Of a DNA stretch of 64,000 bases, positions 53,044 to 61,974 are shown piece by piece (position 1 is the stretch's first letter; each line of letters begins with the position of its first letter). Where the stretch lies: positions 1-64,000 of the forward strand of contig NZ_PYGJ01000021.1 of the NCBI RefSeq assembly GCF_003014475.1, given 5' to 3'. The position numbers and the translations under genes are program-made. The notes beneath the pieces were generated by a model. The model did no database searches, was not told where the DNA came from, and saw only the letters and a program-made list of their open reading frames with translations. Source of the stretch: Shimia abyssi (GTDB taxonomy: Bacteria; Pseudomonadota; Alphaproteobacteria; Rhodobacterales; Rhodobacteraceae).

Positions 53044-53166
53044 CATGTGCTCCGTGTTGGTATTCTTGTGATTGATCGCTGCCATATTGGCCTTGATTTA
53101 AAAGTTAAGACAAGAATAACCTCACGAACTGACCTAACCGTGAAGCAATCAGGGACTGGAGAGCGA

Positions 53167-53907
53167 ATGTCACAGGCCGCGATCGAGATGATCGGCGTGA
53201 ACAAATGGTTCGACACATTTCACGTTCTCAAAAATATCGACCTGAAGGTTGGCAGCGGCGAAAAGGTAGTGATTTGCGGGCCGTCCGGGTCGGGTAAGTC
53301 CACAGTCGTGCGATGCATTAACAAACTGGAAAAACATCAAGAAGGAATCATTCGTCTGGGTGGGGTCGAATTGACAAATGATCCAAAGTCAGTGGAAGCG
53401 ATCCGTTCAGAAGTTGGAATGGTTTTCCAGCAATTCAATCTGTTTCCGCATCTGAGTGTGTTAGAAAATCTGACCCTTGGACCCATAAAAGCAAGGGGTT
53501 TGAGCCGCAAGGACGCAGAAGAACGAGCGCGCCACTACCTTGAGCGCGTCCGCATCCCAGATCAGGCGGACAAGCGTCCCGCGCAGCTTTCTGGTGGACA
53601 ACAACAACGTGTGGCTATTGCCAGATCATTGTGTATGGAACCCAAAGTGTTGCTGTTTGATGAACCGACATCGGCACTTGACCCAGAGATGATTTCTGAA
53701 GTGTTGGACGTAATGGTTTCCTTGGCAGAGGATGGCATGACCATGGTAGTTGTCACGCACGAGATGGGCTTTGCCCGCAAGGTGGCCGACAAAATGGTGT
53801 TCATGGATGCAGGCGAGATTGTCGAACAGGGCCCACCTGAACATTTTTTCACCAAACCAAAATCAGAACGTTGCCGGACTTTCCTGTCTCAGATCTTGCA
53901 GCATTGA
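53167..53907 (+). CDS. Amino-acid ABC transporter ATP-binding protein
   Basis: A 246-residue ABC ATPase of the GlnQ/HisP type. Walker A is GPSGSGKST, the Q-loop [14 protein letters not shown], the signature [15 protein letters not shown], Walker [15 protein letters not shown] and the H-loop VTHEMGF. The ATG at 53167 has GGAG upstream. The permease follows after 10 bases. The set with the divergent binding protein forms a polar amino-acid importer. Confidence 0.95.
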   Translation: MSQAAIEMIGVNKWFDTFHVLKNIDLKVGSGEKVVICGPSGSGKSTVVRCINKLEKHQEGIIRLGGVELTNDPKSVEAIRSEVGMVFQQFNLFPHLSVLENLTLGPIKARGLSRKDAEERARHYLERVRIPDQADKRPAQLSGGQQQRVAIARSLCMEPKVLLFDEPTSALDPEMISEVLDVMVSLAEDGMTMVVVTHEMGFARKVADKMVFMDAGEIVEQGPPEHFFTKPKSERCRTFLSQILQH

Positions 53908-53917
53908 GGGCAGATTC

Positions 53918-54679
53918 ATGAAAAGAACCGTCTTTATGTTGTTGCCGTTATTGGTTTTGGCGGGCTGTTCTTCCTCATCTACGTGGGGCTGGTATGTGAT
54001 TGATCCGAGGTCCGAGACTGGATGGATCAATGTGAAGTTCCTGTTGTCGGGTATGGGCGATACCATCCTGATTTCAGTGATTGCCGCCGTGATTTCGATT
54101 GCTTTGGGGCTGCTGGTTGCCTTGCCCGGTCTGTCGACCAAGCGTGGTTGGCGCATCGTGAACAGGGTTTATGTAGAACTTGTCCGGTCCATTCCGTTGC
54201 TGCCCATGTTGTTTTGGGTGTTTTATGGGCTGCCGATCATTTTCCGCTCAATGGGAATTAACGTTCCCATCGACCCGTTCTGGGGCGCGATTATCACCTT
54301 GGCCTTGTCTGATAGCGCGTTCACCGCCGAGATTTATCGTGCTGGCATTCAGTCGATTGCCAAAGGGCAAAGTGAGGCCGCCCAGACTGTGGGTCTGAAC
54401 TACTTTCAGACCATGCGTTATGTGATCTTGCCTCAGGCGATCCGGCGCATTCTGCCGCCTCTGGCAAACCAGTTTATCTATATCGTCAAGATGAGCGCTT
54501 TTGCGTCGGTGATTGGGATGCAGGAGCTGACCCGGCGGGCAAATGAGCTGGTGGTCACCGAATACCGACCGCTGGAAATTTATACTCTGCTAGTACTGGA
54601 ATATCTGGTCCTTGTGTTGATCATCAGCGCCGGTGTTCGTTGGTTAGAGCGAAGGATGGGGGCCGATGAGCGCCAATAA
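53918..54679 (+). CDS. Amino-acid ABC transporter permease with lipobox-like N-terminus
   Basis: A 253-residue HisM/GlnP-type permease. The domain starts at about residue 45, and the EAA-loop is in AAQTVGLNYFQTMRYVILPQ. The first 25 residues are a lipoprotein-type signal: FMLLPLLVLAGCSSSSTWGW, with LAGC as lipobox. Only one permease gene is present, so the transporter would be a homodimer. The alternative start further upstream lies within the ATPase gene and is not coding. An AhpD-like gene follows 10 bases later, probably in the same transcript. Confidence 0.85.
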   Translation: MKRTVFMLLPLLVLAGCSSSSTWGWYVIDPRSETGWINVKFLLSGMGDTILISVIAAVISIALGLLVALPGLSTKRGWRIVNRVYVELVRSIPLLPMLFWVFYGLPIIFRSMGINVPIDPFWGAIITLALSDSAFTAEIYRAGIQSIAKGQSEAAQTVGLNYFQTMRYVILPQAIRRILPPLANQFIYIVKMSAFASVIGMQELTRRANELVVTEYRPLEIYTLLVLEYLVLVLIISAGVRWLERRMGADERQ

Positions 54680-54689
54680 GGAGCCGAAT

Positions 54690-55025
54690 ATGGACTGGAA
54701 TAGATTCATGGCCGAAGCCGAGGCCGACATAGACTCGTTTTCTAAAGAGGTGCCTGAAACGGTCAAAGGTTTTGGTGTAATGGGCAAGGCGGCCAAGGCC
54801 AATGGCGCGCTTAGCGAAAAAACCAAAGAATTCATGGCGTTGGGAATTGCCATTGCGACCCGGTGTGAGAGTTGCATCGGGTTTCACATGCGCTCTTTGG
54901 TGCGGCTGGGGGCCACCCGCGAGGAGGTGTGCGAGGCTCTGGCCATGGCAACCTATATGGGTGGTGGACCGTCCTACGCCTATAGCGCAAAGGCACTTAA
55001 AGCATTTGACACGTTCTCTCAGTAG
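54690..55025 (+). CDS. Carboxymuconolactone decarboxylase-family (AhpD-like) protein
   Basis: A 111-residue protein with the AhpD core: EFMALGIAIATRCESCIGFH contains the Cys-x2-Cys, and His after it is in the position of the proton relay. AAGGAG lies before ATG 54690; the in-frame ATG at 54666 would start within the permease end. Single-domain AhpD-like proteins act as peroxidase or thiol-related enzymes. No alkyl hydroperoxide reductase is nearby. Confidence 0.87.
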   Translation: MDWNRFMAEAEADIDSFSKEVPETVKGFGVMGKAAKANGALSEKTKEFMALGIAIATRCESCIGFHMRSLVRLGATREEVCEALAMATYMGGGPSYAYSAKALKAFDTFSQ

Positions 55026-55083
55026 ACGCCGGAATGGTTGGCCGGGCAGAGGCTCTCTGTTGTCTAGAGTATCTTAAAAAAAC

Positions 55084-55107
55084 GGGCAGAAGTCTGCGCC
55101 TCTGCCC
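55084..55107. terminator. Convergent terminator before the BCCT gene
   Basis: GGGCAGA (55084-55090) pairs with TCTGCCC (55101-55107). The flanking A-run (upstream) and TTGTTTTT (downstream) make it bidirectional between the AhpD-like gene and the BCCT gene. Confidence 0.75.
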
Positions 55108-55123
55108 AATTGTTTTTGCGTAA

Positions 55124-56944
55124 TTATTCCGCCGCTTGAGTATCGCCAGATTTCTCGCGCAGCCCATCACGGTAAAGTGCCTTGCCTAACGAAATGCACA
55201 TGAGCCCCATAACCATTGTAAAGGGCAATGCGCCGATGATCATGGCATTGCGCAGCGCATCCATCGGGTTGTTGTCGCCCGCGGCCATCAATAGCGCACC
55301 GATGACAGCCGTGAGGATGACGCCCCAGATGATCTTGTGTTTGTTGCCAACTTCCTGATCGCCGCCAGACATGATTGTGTTCATGACGAGAATACCGGAG
55401 TCAGCTGACGTGACGAGGAAGGTCATAATCAACACAACACACATGATGGTGATTGCCGATAAGAACCCGCCTGAGATCATCTCGCCCAAGGTCACAAAGA
55501 GCTTGGCTGTGTTTGACGCACCAATAATGGTGCCTTCGGCGCCACCTGTCAGTTCTAGGTCAATCGCAGTGCCGCCCAATATGGTCATCCAGGCAAAACA
55601 AACCAGCGCAGGCGCGAAGACACAACCGACGATAAACTCACGCACCGTGCGACCACGCGAGATACGCGCGAGGAAGAGGCCAACAAACGGTGAGAATGCA
55701 ATCCACCAGGCCCAGTAAAACGTTGTCCAACCAGCTTGCCAGCCGAATTGTCGCCCCTGCTCTCCGGCTGCGTAGGCGGCTTGAAGAACTTCGTCGGGCA
55801 ACGCCGCCGCGTCCCCTTCTAGACCTGAACGGAATCCGTCAAACGACCCCCAAGCATTTGTCGCACCACCTCGCAACGCATCCGCAAATGGAGCAGCCTC
55901 TGCGGGCAGTCCGGCGGCGAAATCAGCCGCCGCTTGCGGGCTATATGCCGCAAAGCTGAGCGACAGAAAGTTCAGGATATAATCAACCATCGCAGAGGCA
56001 TAAGTTGTCATCGCGAACAGGAACGACCCGAATACCACGAAGGTCATAAGCAGGATCAGGGACAGCACCAAATTGAGGTTTGAGAGGTATTTCACACCAC
56101 GTCCCACACCAGATACCGCCGAAATGATCGAAAGACCCATAATAACCACAAGCCCGGATATCAGGCCAACAGTACCTGGAGCGGGTGTGTCACCCGACAT
56201 ATCCATCATCCAGTCCATGCCCGTGATCGCATAAAGGCCATCGATGAACTGGGAAACGCCATAACCGATGGTTACGGAAACACCGAGAATGGTTGCGACT
56301 ACTCCTAGAACATCAACGATGTGCCCAAGTATGCCATTCATCAGCTTGCCAAAGAGCGGCGTCAGTGCTGAGCGAATGGTCAGCGGCATGCCACGCGTGT
56401 ACGCATAATAGGCAAGCGACAGCCCCGTAACCACATAGATTGCCCAAGCGTGGAATCCATAGTGCAGATATGTGTAGCGGTATGCCGGCTTCAATGCGCC
56501 TTCGGTATTTGGCTCCACGCTGCCCGCAAGCACCATAGGGTTGGATCCCCAAAGGCCGAGTGGTTCTGCCGTGGCAAACACCATGAGGCCGACACCAAGA
56601 CCTGCGCCGAACATCATGGAAAACCAAGAAAAGTTGGAAAACTCTATGCCCTCTCCCGGGCGACCCATGACGCGCCGTCCGGTTTGAGGAAGAACCGCGA
56701 CAACCAGCAAAAAGAAGAAAAACAAACCAACGATGATGATGTAAAAAGAGTTAAAACCTTCGAGCAGACGCCAGTTCAGGCTGCCCAGAACTCCGTTTGC
56801 GTTTGCGGGAAATATTAGCGCCCAAAGGACAAGTCCGACCATTATCGCCTTGCTGAGCAAGGCAATTTCGAGACTGTGTCCCTTGTAGAAACCGGACGCA
56901 GCTCGCTGCACCTCGACTTCGGTAAAGGGTGGTTTAACTGACAT
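55124..56944 (-). CDS. BCCT-family betaine/choline/carnitine transporter
   Basis: A 606-residue symporter with about 12 TM helices. The BCCT signature region is present: FHAWAIYVVTGLSLAYYAYT and the Trp-rich AGWTTFYWAWWIAFSPFVGL, the latter forming the aromatic substrate box. An unusually long periplasmic loop of about 80 residues (AAYSPQAAADFAAG through QAAYAAGEQG) precedes that box. The ATG has AGGGAGAAG upstream. Imports an osmolyte or methylated ammonium compound; catabolic genes are not near. Confidence 0.92.
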   Translation of the reverse strand: MSVKPPFTEVEVQRAASGFYKGHSLEIALLSKAIMVGLVLWALIFPANANGVLGSLNWRLLEGFNSFYIIIVGLFFFFLLVVAVLPQTGRRVMGRPGEGIEFSNFSWFSMMFGAGLGVGLMVFATAEPLGLWGSNPMVLAGSVEPNTEGALKPAYRYTYLHYGFHAWAIYVVTGLSLAYYAYTRGMPLTIRSALTPLFGKLMNGILGHIVDVLGVVATILGVSVTIGYGVSQFIDGLYAITGMDWMMDMSGDTPAPGTVGLISGLVVIMGLSIISAVSGVGRGVKYLSNLNLVLSLILLMTFVVFGSFLFAMTTYASAMVDYILNFLSLSFAAYSPQAAADFAAGLPAEAAPFADALRGGATNAWGSFDGFRSGLEGDAAALPDEVLQAAYAAGEQGRQFGWQAGWTTFYWAWWIAFSPFVGLFLARISRGRTVREFIVGCVFAPALVCFAWMTILGGTAIDLELTGGAEGTIIGASNTAKLFVTLGEMISGGFLSAITIMCVVLIMTFLVTSADSGILVMNTIMSGGDQEVGNKHKIIWGVILTAVIGALLMAAGDNNPMDALRNAMIIGALPFTMVMGLMCISLGKALYRDGLREKSGDTQAAE

Positions 56945-57278
56945 TTACTCTTCTCCCTTTCAGTCAATCAAGGATGCTTGTGTGCTGAGAATTAGAGATC
57001 GGCTTGCACATCCTCGTATCTTTGTAGACCATTTGCGACATAATGTCGCAAAAACGTGATCGACTGGGCGAAACCGGGTTTTGCAACGAGAGCGTAAGCG
57101 CTTGCCTTCGGCGAATTCGGTTTGAATTCGTGTTTACGAGCGCATTGGACGTGAACGAAATCTACATCATTACAACAGCGGATCGCGGGCCAAATATTCG
57201 GTGCTCCTAAATCCGATATTTTGTACCATCACGGCCTTGACCTCTCAAAGCCGATGAAATATCACGAAATTCCACTGA
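56945..57278. other. Spacer upstream of BCCT and the tRNA-Gly remnant
   Basis: About 330 bases between the BCCT start and the broken tRNA. It should hold the BCCT promoter on the minus strand and the tRNA promoter on the plus strand, but no convincing boxes or structures are seen. Confidence 0.4.
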
Positions 57279-57329
57279 GCGGGCGTTGTGTAGTGGTAAG
57301 ACCTTAGCCTTCCAAGCTAAAAATGTGAG
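57279..57329 (+). pseudogene. Broken tRNA-Gly (anticodon TCC), integrase target remnant
   Basis: The first 42 or so bases read as a tRNA-Gly: the acceptor strand GCGGGCG (57279-57285), a D-arm with AGTGGTAA, and an anticodon arm TTAGCCTTCCAAGCTAA carrying TCC. After it AAATGTGAGTTT follows the variable loop and T-stem. The T-loop, the 3' T-stem and the acceptor 3' strand (expected CGCCCGC) are not found; ATGTGTGCTCAGAGG stands there instead. The gene cannot fold, so I treat it as a remnant. A tyrosine integrase starts 70 bases later, as expected for an island integrated in a tRNA gene. Confidence 0.65.
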
Positions 57330-57400
57330 TTTCCATGTGTGCTCAGAGGTTGACAACTATCAGAAAATAAATGATTAATTTTGGCATGCCATGCCAATAA

Positions 57401-58519
57401 ATGCCATGTATTTCCTTCCGTTTCCGACAAAAAGCCGACAAAATGCCGAAGCTCACCGAAACATATGCTAAGAAGCTCCCACACTCTCTGGCGGGCACTC
57501 AGAAGTACTGGGACAAGGAGATCAAAGGGCTGGTGCTCTTTGTTGGGAAAAGGTCAAAGACTTGGTATTTCCAGAAAGACGTGGGTGGGCAGACTAAACG
57601 AGTTCTGATTGGCCGCTATCCAGTTATCTCTTCTCATGCCGCCCGACAGACAGCTCTGGAATTGGCGCTAGAGATGGGGCGGGGGGCAGGCAAGGTGGCA
57701 CAAGTAGGTGCACCTTCTCTGGAAATTGCTATGGAGGTTTATCTGGCGCGCCCAAAACTTCGCTCGGATCAATATAAACACGGCGTTCGAGCTTATATGG
57801 AAAACCAACTGAGAGACTGGTTGAGGTTGCCTCTCGACGAGATCAGCAAATCCATGGTGGTTCGACGCCATCAGGAACTAGCGTCAAAACCATCAACTGC
57901 GAACCACTCTCTTCGGTATTTTAGATCAATCTACAATCATGCTCGAAGAACACATGATCTACCCGAGTGTCCAACGATGGCGGTGGAGTGGTATGAAGAA
58001 AAACCTGATGGCCGAGTCATTTTAGACTTAATGGACTGGCGTCGAGCAGTAGATTTTCTAGGCAATCCAATTCACAAAGTCTTTTATGAATTTCTTTTGT
58101 TCACAGGGCTTCGGAAATCTGAGGCGCTGACGCTTGAATGGAAGAACGTTTTGGACGACCGTATTCACCTTCCGATGACAAAAAACGGACGCAGTTTCGA
58201 TCTTCCTATCAACCAAGTACACCATGAAATTCTGGCTCCACTTAAACCGCACAGCCGGACTTGGATTTTCCCGTCGCTCAAGTCAGCCTCCGGTCACATA
58301 ACTGGACCAGAAAAGATGCAATGGAGCCCGCACACGCACAGGCGGACTTTTGCGACGGTAGCCTTGGAAGCTGGGATAATGGAGGAAATTGTAGGTCGGC
58401 TTTTGAACCATACACCATTGTCGATTACAGGTCAGCGGTACGCAATACCGTCGCTTGAGGCGCTCGCGCCAGCGATGCAGACGGTTTGCTCAGAGTTGTT
58501 GGCGCGTCAGAAGATGTAG
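57401..58519 (+). CDS. Tyrosine recombinase (island integrase)
   Basis: A 372-residue integrase of the P4/bacteriophage type. The catalytic set is visible: Arg in FTGLRKSEALTLEW (about residue 236), Lys in LPMTKNGRSF, HTHRRTFATVAL (His-x2-Arg, about 309-314), His in GRLLNHTPLS and Tyr in ITGQRYAIPS (about 345). The N-terminal half holds a DUF4102-like arm-binding part (KYWDKEIKGLVLFVGKRSKT). The start may be 57401 or 57443. It lies next to a truncated tRNA-Gly and would have inserted the island that fills the rest of the window. Confidence 0.87.
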   Translation: MPCISFRFRQKADKMPKLTETYAKKLPHSLAGTQKYWDKEIKGLVLFVGKRSKTWYFQKDVGGQTKRVLIGRYPVISSHAARQTALELALEMGRGAGKVAQVGAPSLEIAMEVYLARPKLRSDQYKHGVRAYMENQLRDWLRLPLDEISKSMVVRRHQELASKPSTANHSLRYFRSIYNHARRTHDLPECPTMAVEWYEEKPDGRVILDLMDWRRAVDFLGNPIHKVFYEFLLFTGLRKSEALTLEWKNVLDDRIHLPMTKNGRSFDLPINQVHHEILAPLKPHSRTWIFPSLKSASGHITGPEKMQWSPHTHRRTFATVALEAGIMEEIVGRLLNHTPLSITGQRYAIPSLEALAPAMQTVCSELLARQKM

Positions 58520-58864
58520 CCCCGATTTTGGCGTCAGGTCAGATACTTCGAAGGATTTATTGACTTCGAATGAACTTGATGTCGGTTTGCTCAGGCAAGT
58601 ATTAACTACGACATGCCACTTTTGCATTCAAAGTCGCTTTTCTGTCTGTTTTTAGCACAGTCAATTATAATGCGGCGCAAGACTGTTTTGAGTCCATACA
58701 AGCGGATGGCGAGAGATGCGCGAATGTCTGACATCGCGGTAGATGTTGCTATCAGTTAGTGAAATTATGCTACACAATTGAAACCTAAGCGACCTATCAG
58801 CGGTTGCTCTTCAGAGCAATTCGCAACGTCTTTGTTAGGATTTAGTCCCGATGCGGAGAATAAT
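58520..58864. other. Spacer after the integrase
   Basis: About 345 AT-richer bases without a supported gene or obvious repeat. A CGGAGAA ribosome-type site at the end belongs to the dnaJ-like pseudogene. Confidence 0.4.
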
Positions 58865-59679
58865 ATGACGAAAGATCCTTTTGGTGCGCTTGGCCTGTCC
58901 AAAAACGCCACGGCTGACGAGATAAAATAGGCTTACCACAAGATTGCGCGAGTTAATCATCCCGATTTAAATCCGGGTGATCCGGCTGCCGAATTGCGGT
59001 TCAAGGATGCAGGCCGGGCATATGACTTACTCAATGACCCCGAGCAGCGCCGCAAGTTCGACGCGGGAGAAATTGATGCCGCTGGAGCCGAACAAGCCCC
59101 ACGTGGCTACTACCGAGACGAGGCACGCAGACCGGAAAACCCGTATGCTCAAAGCAACTCCGCATCCGGTGGCGATCCGTTTGGACAAGGTTTTGACGCA
59201 GATTATTTTTTCGCCAATTTCGCCCGTAGCCGTACTTCAGGGCAAGGAGACAATTATAGCCGAGCAGCACCCGGCGATTGGCCAGGGCAAGACACACAAT
59301 ACCGCCTTGCCGTACCATTTCTGGACGCGGTAAGAGGTGCGAAGACACGGATCACAATGCCAGATGGGAAAACACTAGCGGTATCAATCCCCGAAGGGGC
59401 GCGTGACGGACAAACCCTGCGATTGCGCGGTAAAGGTGAACCGGGATTTGGCGCGGGTCCGCCGGGGGACGCGTTTATCGTTCTGGACGTTACGCCTAAC
59501 CCTGATTTCCAGCGCGAGGGCGACGATATTGTGGTTTCCTTACCTATCTCGATTGACGAAGCCATCCTTGGTGGCAAGGTTCCGGTAAACACCGTGAAAG
59601 GTACTGCGAACGTAACGGTGTCTGCTGGTGCAAGTTCTGGGCAGGTGCTTCGGCTTAAGGGGCGTGGAGTCAAAGCCCG
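58865..59679 (+). pseudogene. DnaJ/CbpA-like co-chaperone, broken
   Basis: Translation from ATG 58865 gives a J-domain start (TKDPFGALGLSKNATADEIK) interrupted at codon 22 by an in-frame TAG (58928-58930). The frame continues with ARVNHPDLNPGDP (HPD motif present) and RAYDLLNDPEQRRKFDAG. A Gly/Tyr-rich linker and a C-terminal peptide-binding domain follow (FLDAVRGAKTRITMPDGKTL, GQTLRLRGKGEPGFGAGPPG, SVSAG-like NVTVSAGASSGQVLRLKGRG). It breaks off near GVKAR at 59676, where an IS3-type fragment begins. About a quarter of the second beta domain is lost. Two independent lesions show that it is dead. Confidence 0.8.
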
Positions 59680-59766
59680 CAAGCCTCGTGGACTGACATC
59701 CATGACGTCACACAACCGGTGGGTGGGAAAGCTGTTACGGTGTTCCTCGATGAACCTAAACCTCAT
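59676..59766 (-). pseudogene. IS3-family OrfB N-terminal fragment, copy 1
   Basis: ATG 59766 begins RFRFIEEHRNSFPTHRLCDV and MDVSPRGLRA, the start of OrfB as also found at the window end. It stops at about 59676 where the frame enters antisense dnaJ sequence. The DDE domain is missing. Confidence 0.65.
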
Positions 59767-60037
59767 GGCTTTTGGCTCGCGAAGAACTGCGTTGCCTTTC
59801 TTAGGATCTCCCTCTCCTCCTTGAGAATACGGTTCTCACGTCGAAGCCGATCATTCTCTTGGGCTAAGCTCAAATCCTCTTTCGACACCACGTCTGTGTC
59901 TCTGTGTGCAGTGATCCACTTGTTCAGCGTCGACATGCCAACACCAAGGTCATCAGCAACCTGTTTGCGCGTCAGCCCACTGGTCAGCGCTATTCGCATC
60001 GCATCCCGTCGAAATTCATTTGTCGTTTCAGTCCCAT
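59763..60037 (-). pseudogene. IS3-family OrfA, copy 1
   Basis: An OrfA-type HTH protein (RRDAMRIALTSGLTRKQVAD, LGVGMSTLNKWI) with the leucine-zipper end QENDRLRRENRILKEEREIL. The ATG at 60037 with AAGGAG upstream seems to be out of frame with the rest by two bases (ATGGGACTG), so a small indel near the start is likely. In an intact element, OrfA would be joined to OrfB by frameshifting. Confidence 0.65.
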
Positions 60038-60100
60038 TGTCAGTCTCCTTTGCTGCAATAAATGCTATCAAAGGAGCGGCATCAAACCGGGACAGGTCCA

Positions 60101-60628
60101 AAGCTGCGAGAAGATCGGAAAGATGCTGTTGGCCCCAATGACGAATGGGCGATGGATTTTGTGCACGATCAGCTGGCCACAGGGCGCAAGATACGCATTT
60201 TGACGGTGGTTGACACCTTCTCACGGTACGTGCCGGTTTTGGATGCGCGGTTCAGCTACAAGGGCGAAGATGTTGTTTCCACGCTGGACCGAGTGTGCCG
60301 TCAGATCGGCTATCCCAAGACGATTCGGGTTGATAATGGCAGCAAATTTATCTCTCGTGACATGGATTTGTGGGCGTACCAACGGAACGTCACGCTGGAC
60401 TTTTCCCGCCCCGGAAAGCCGACAGACAACGCCTACATCGAGGCCTTTAATGGTAGGCTCCGCGCAGAATGCCTTAACGCTCATTGGTTCATGGGGCTTG
60501 AAGATACCGCCGAAAAGTTAGAGGCTTGGCGTAGAGACTACAACGAAGAACGACCGCATAGTGCCATCGGCAATAAGGTTCCGGCGGCACTGATGAAATT
60601 ACCGGACGTATCCAGCCCGTCTGTGTGA
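60101..60628 (+). pseudogene. IS3-family OrfB C-terminal fragment
   Basis: A DDE integrase core of IS3 type: NDEWAMDFVHDQLATGRKIR (first Asp), TIRVDNGSKFISRDMDLWAY (second Asp) and DNAYIEAFNGRLRAECLNAH (Glu), ending in NEERPHSAIGNKVPAALMKL. The N-terminal third is absent, cut by copy 1. It belongs to a different IS3 subgroup from copy 1, since the conserved block differs. Confidence 0.75.
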
Positions 60629-60675
60629 TCAAAGTGCGGAAAATCTTGCCCTGACCGGGGACACTTTGGGTAGCA

Positions 60676-60795
60676 CAGCAGTTTGAATACATCGAGCTGT
60701 TCTACAATCCCAAGCGCAAGCACACGAACAACGGCATGCTGTCGCCCGTTGACTTCGAAGACAGACAGGTCAAACTGAAAAAGGCAGGTGTCTAG
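60676..60795 (+). pseudogene. IS3-family OrfB 3' terminal fragment
   Basis: Forty codons ending in TAG (60793-60795): FEYIELFYNPKRKHTNNGML and SPVDFEDRQVKLKKAGV, the C-terminus of an IS3-type OrfB. No upstream part of the same gene is seen. AATAGGGGCACC after the stop may be the terminal repeat of that element. Confidence 0.7.
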
Positions 60796-60868
60796 GAAAA
60801 TAGGGGCACCTCAAAACGAATATCTGCTTAAAGTACACATGCCGCTGCAGGACCTCCAAAATATATGC

Positions 60869-61870
60869 TCAATTCATCAAATGGAAACTGCTTGGTGCAA
60901 CACCGGCCCAGCGCTTGAAGGCCGTTGAGAATGCGGCTTGATCAGCATAGCCGAGCGAAAAAGCGATTTCGGCCAGTCTCATTCCATCCTTCATGAAGGT
61001 CTTGCTCAGATCAAATCTGAGCTCGTCAACGATATCTCTAAAACTGGTCCCCTCTTCCTTCAATCTGCGAGCAAATGTTCTCGCGCTCATACCTACACTT
61101 GCTGCGATTTCATCTGCTGACAGCATCCTGGCAGGGAGCGCGGCAGTTAGAAGCCGCTCGACTTTTGATCTCAGAGACTGTTTCAGGCTTCCCCTCTCTG
61201 CAAGAAGCCGTTCGCCATATTCGGTTAAGTGCTCTCGTAAACGCAGATCGTACGTGGGTATAGGCAGGTCCAAAACGGGTAGAGGCAGGATCATTTCCAA
61301 TGTCTCAGCTCCAAACACCACAGAAAAACCTGCAACCTTTTGAAAGTCCGAACGAGAGTTTCTGACTTCGTGATCAAATCGAATTTCAATCGGGTAGAAA
61401 TCTGATTGGGTGATTGCCCGCATTCTCGACAAAACACCAAACATCAGGAACTCGGTGTGCCGGTGGTATTTGGCGTAACTGGCGTCCTTCCAGCTGACTT
61501 CGAAGGCAGCAAAGTTGCTTGAAATCCTCAATTCGTACCGGATCGCTGGGTCAACAATCTCGTGAAACCTTGCTGTATTCTCGATAGCTGCCCTTAGATC
61601 TTTGGAATACTTGCTGATGTAACCGGTCAGGCTGTTTGATTCTCGCCAACTAAGTCCGGCTCGGGCACCAAAAGTAAGATCACCGAGCAATTCGCAAGCT
61701 TCTCGAACAAATTTGGCTTCTTTTTCGTAGTCGACATCCTTCGAGGTGAGAGCCACATCTTTTCGCGTCAGCCCACTCTTCTTTAATACCCCGCCGACAA
61801 CATCTGTTTGAGCGCCTGAATGCTCCAGCGTTTTAACCAGGTGCACAAGCCTGGAAACATCAACTTCCAT
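60869..61870 (-). CDS. AraC-family regulator with arabinose-binding-like domain
   Basis: A 333-residue regulator. Residues about 20-215 resemble the Arabinose_bd domain of OruR/ArgR-type AraC members (FHEIVDPAIRYELRISSNFA), and the C-terminal 100 carry the double HTH (MLSADEIAASVGMSARTFAR, then MRLAEIAFSLGYADQAAFST with FKRWAGVAPSSF). I choose ATG 61870 because GAGG lies five bases upstream; a Met at 61906 is also in frame. Codon choice is more AT-rich than in the core genes, as expected for the island. No target gene is evident. Confidence 0.8.
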   Translation of the reverse strand: MEVDVSRLVHLVKTLEHSGAQTDVVGGVLKKSGLTRKDVALTSKDVDYEKEAKFVREACELLGDLTFGARAGLSWRESNSLTGYISKYSKDLRAAIENTARFHEIVDPAIRYELRISSNFAAFEVSWKDASYAKYHRHTEFLMFGVLSRMRAITQSDFYPIEIRFDHEVRNSRSDFQKVAGFSVVFGAETLEMILPLPVLDLPIPTYDLRLREHLTEYGERLLAERGSLKQSLRSKVERLLTAALPARMLSADEIAASVGMSARTFARRLKEEGTSFRDIVDELRFDLSKTFMKDGMRLAEIAFSLGYADQAAFSTAFKRWAGVAPSSFHLMN

Positions 61871-61974
61871 GTGAGCCTCAAAATTCGTTATGTGTTGTTG
61901 GTACATTAAGACTGGCAGGAAATCAAAAGATGACGACAATGCTTGTCCGGGCGCCGGCACAAGACAAAAAATAT

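Larger units (their letters stand above)
59676..60100 (-). mobile_element. Partial IS3-family element (copy 1)
   Basis: An IS3-type fragment on the minus strand. Its outer end is a 28-base repeat at 60073-60100 (read on the minus strand it begins TGGACCTGTCCCGG). It holds orfA and the first 30 codons or so of orfB. The second end is missing: orfB merges into the dnaJ pseudogene at about 59676, where GCCCGC is common to both sequences. The outer end adjoins a different transposase fragment, so this copy landed in older IS debris. Confidence 0.7.

Noticed and set aside
57279-57360. Functional tRNA-Gly
   Set aside because: The acceptor 3' strand and the T-arm cannot pair. Only the 5' half is convincing.
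58928-58930. In-frame TAG of the dnaJ-like gene as a recoded codon (pyrrolysine or readthrough)
   Set aside because: No sign of a recoding system, the codon is in a conserved J-domain helix, and the gene is also truncated at its 3' end. Pseudogene is simpler.
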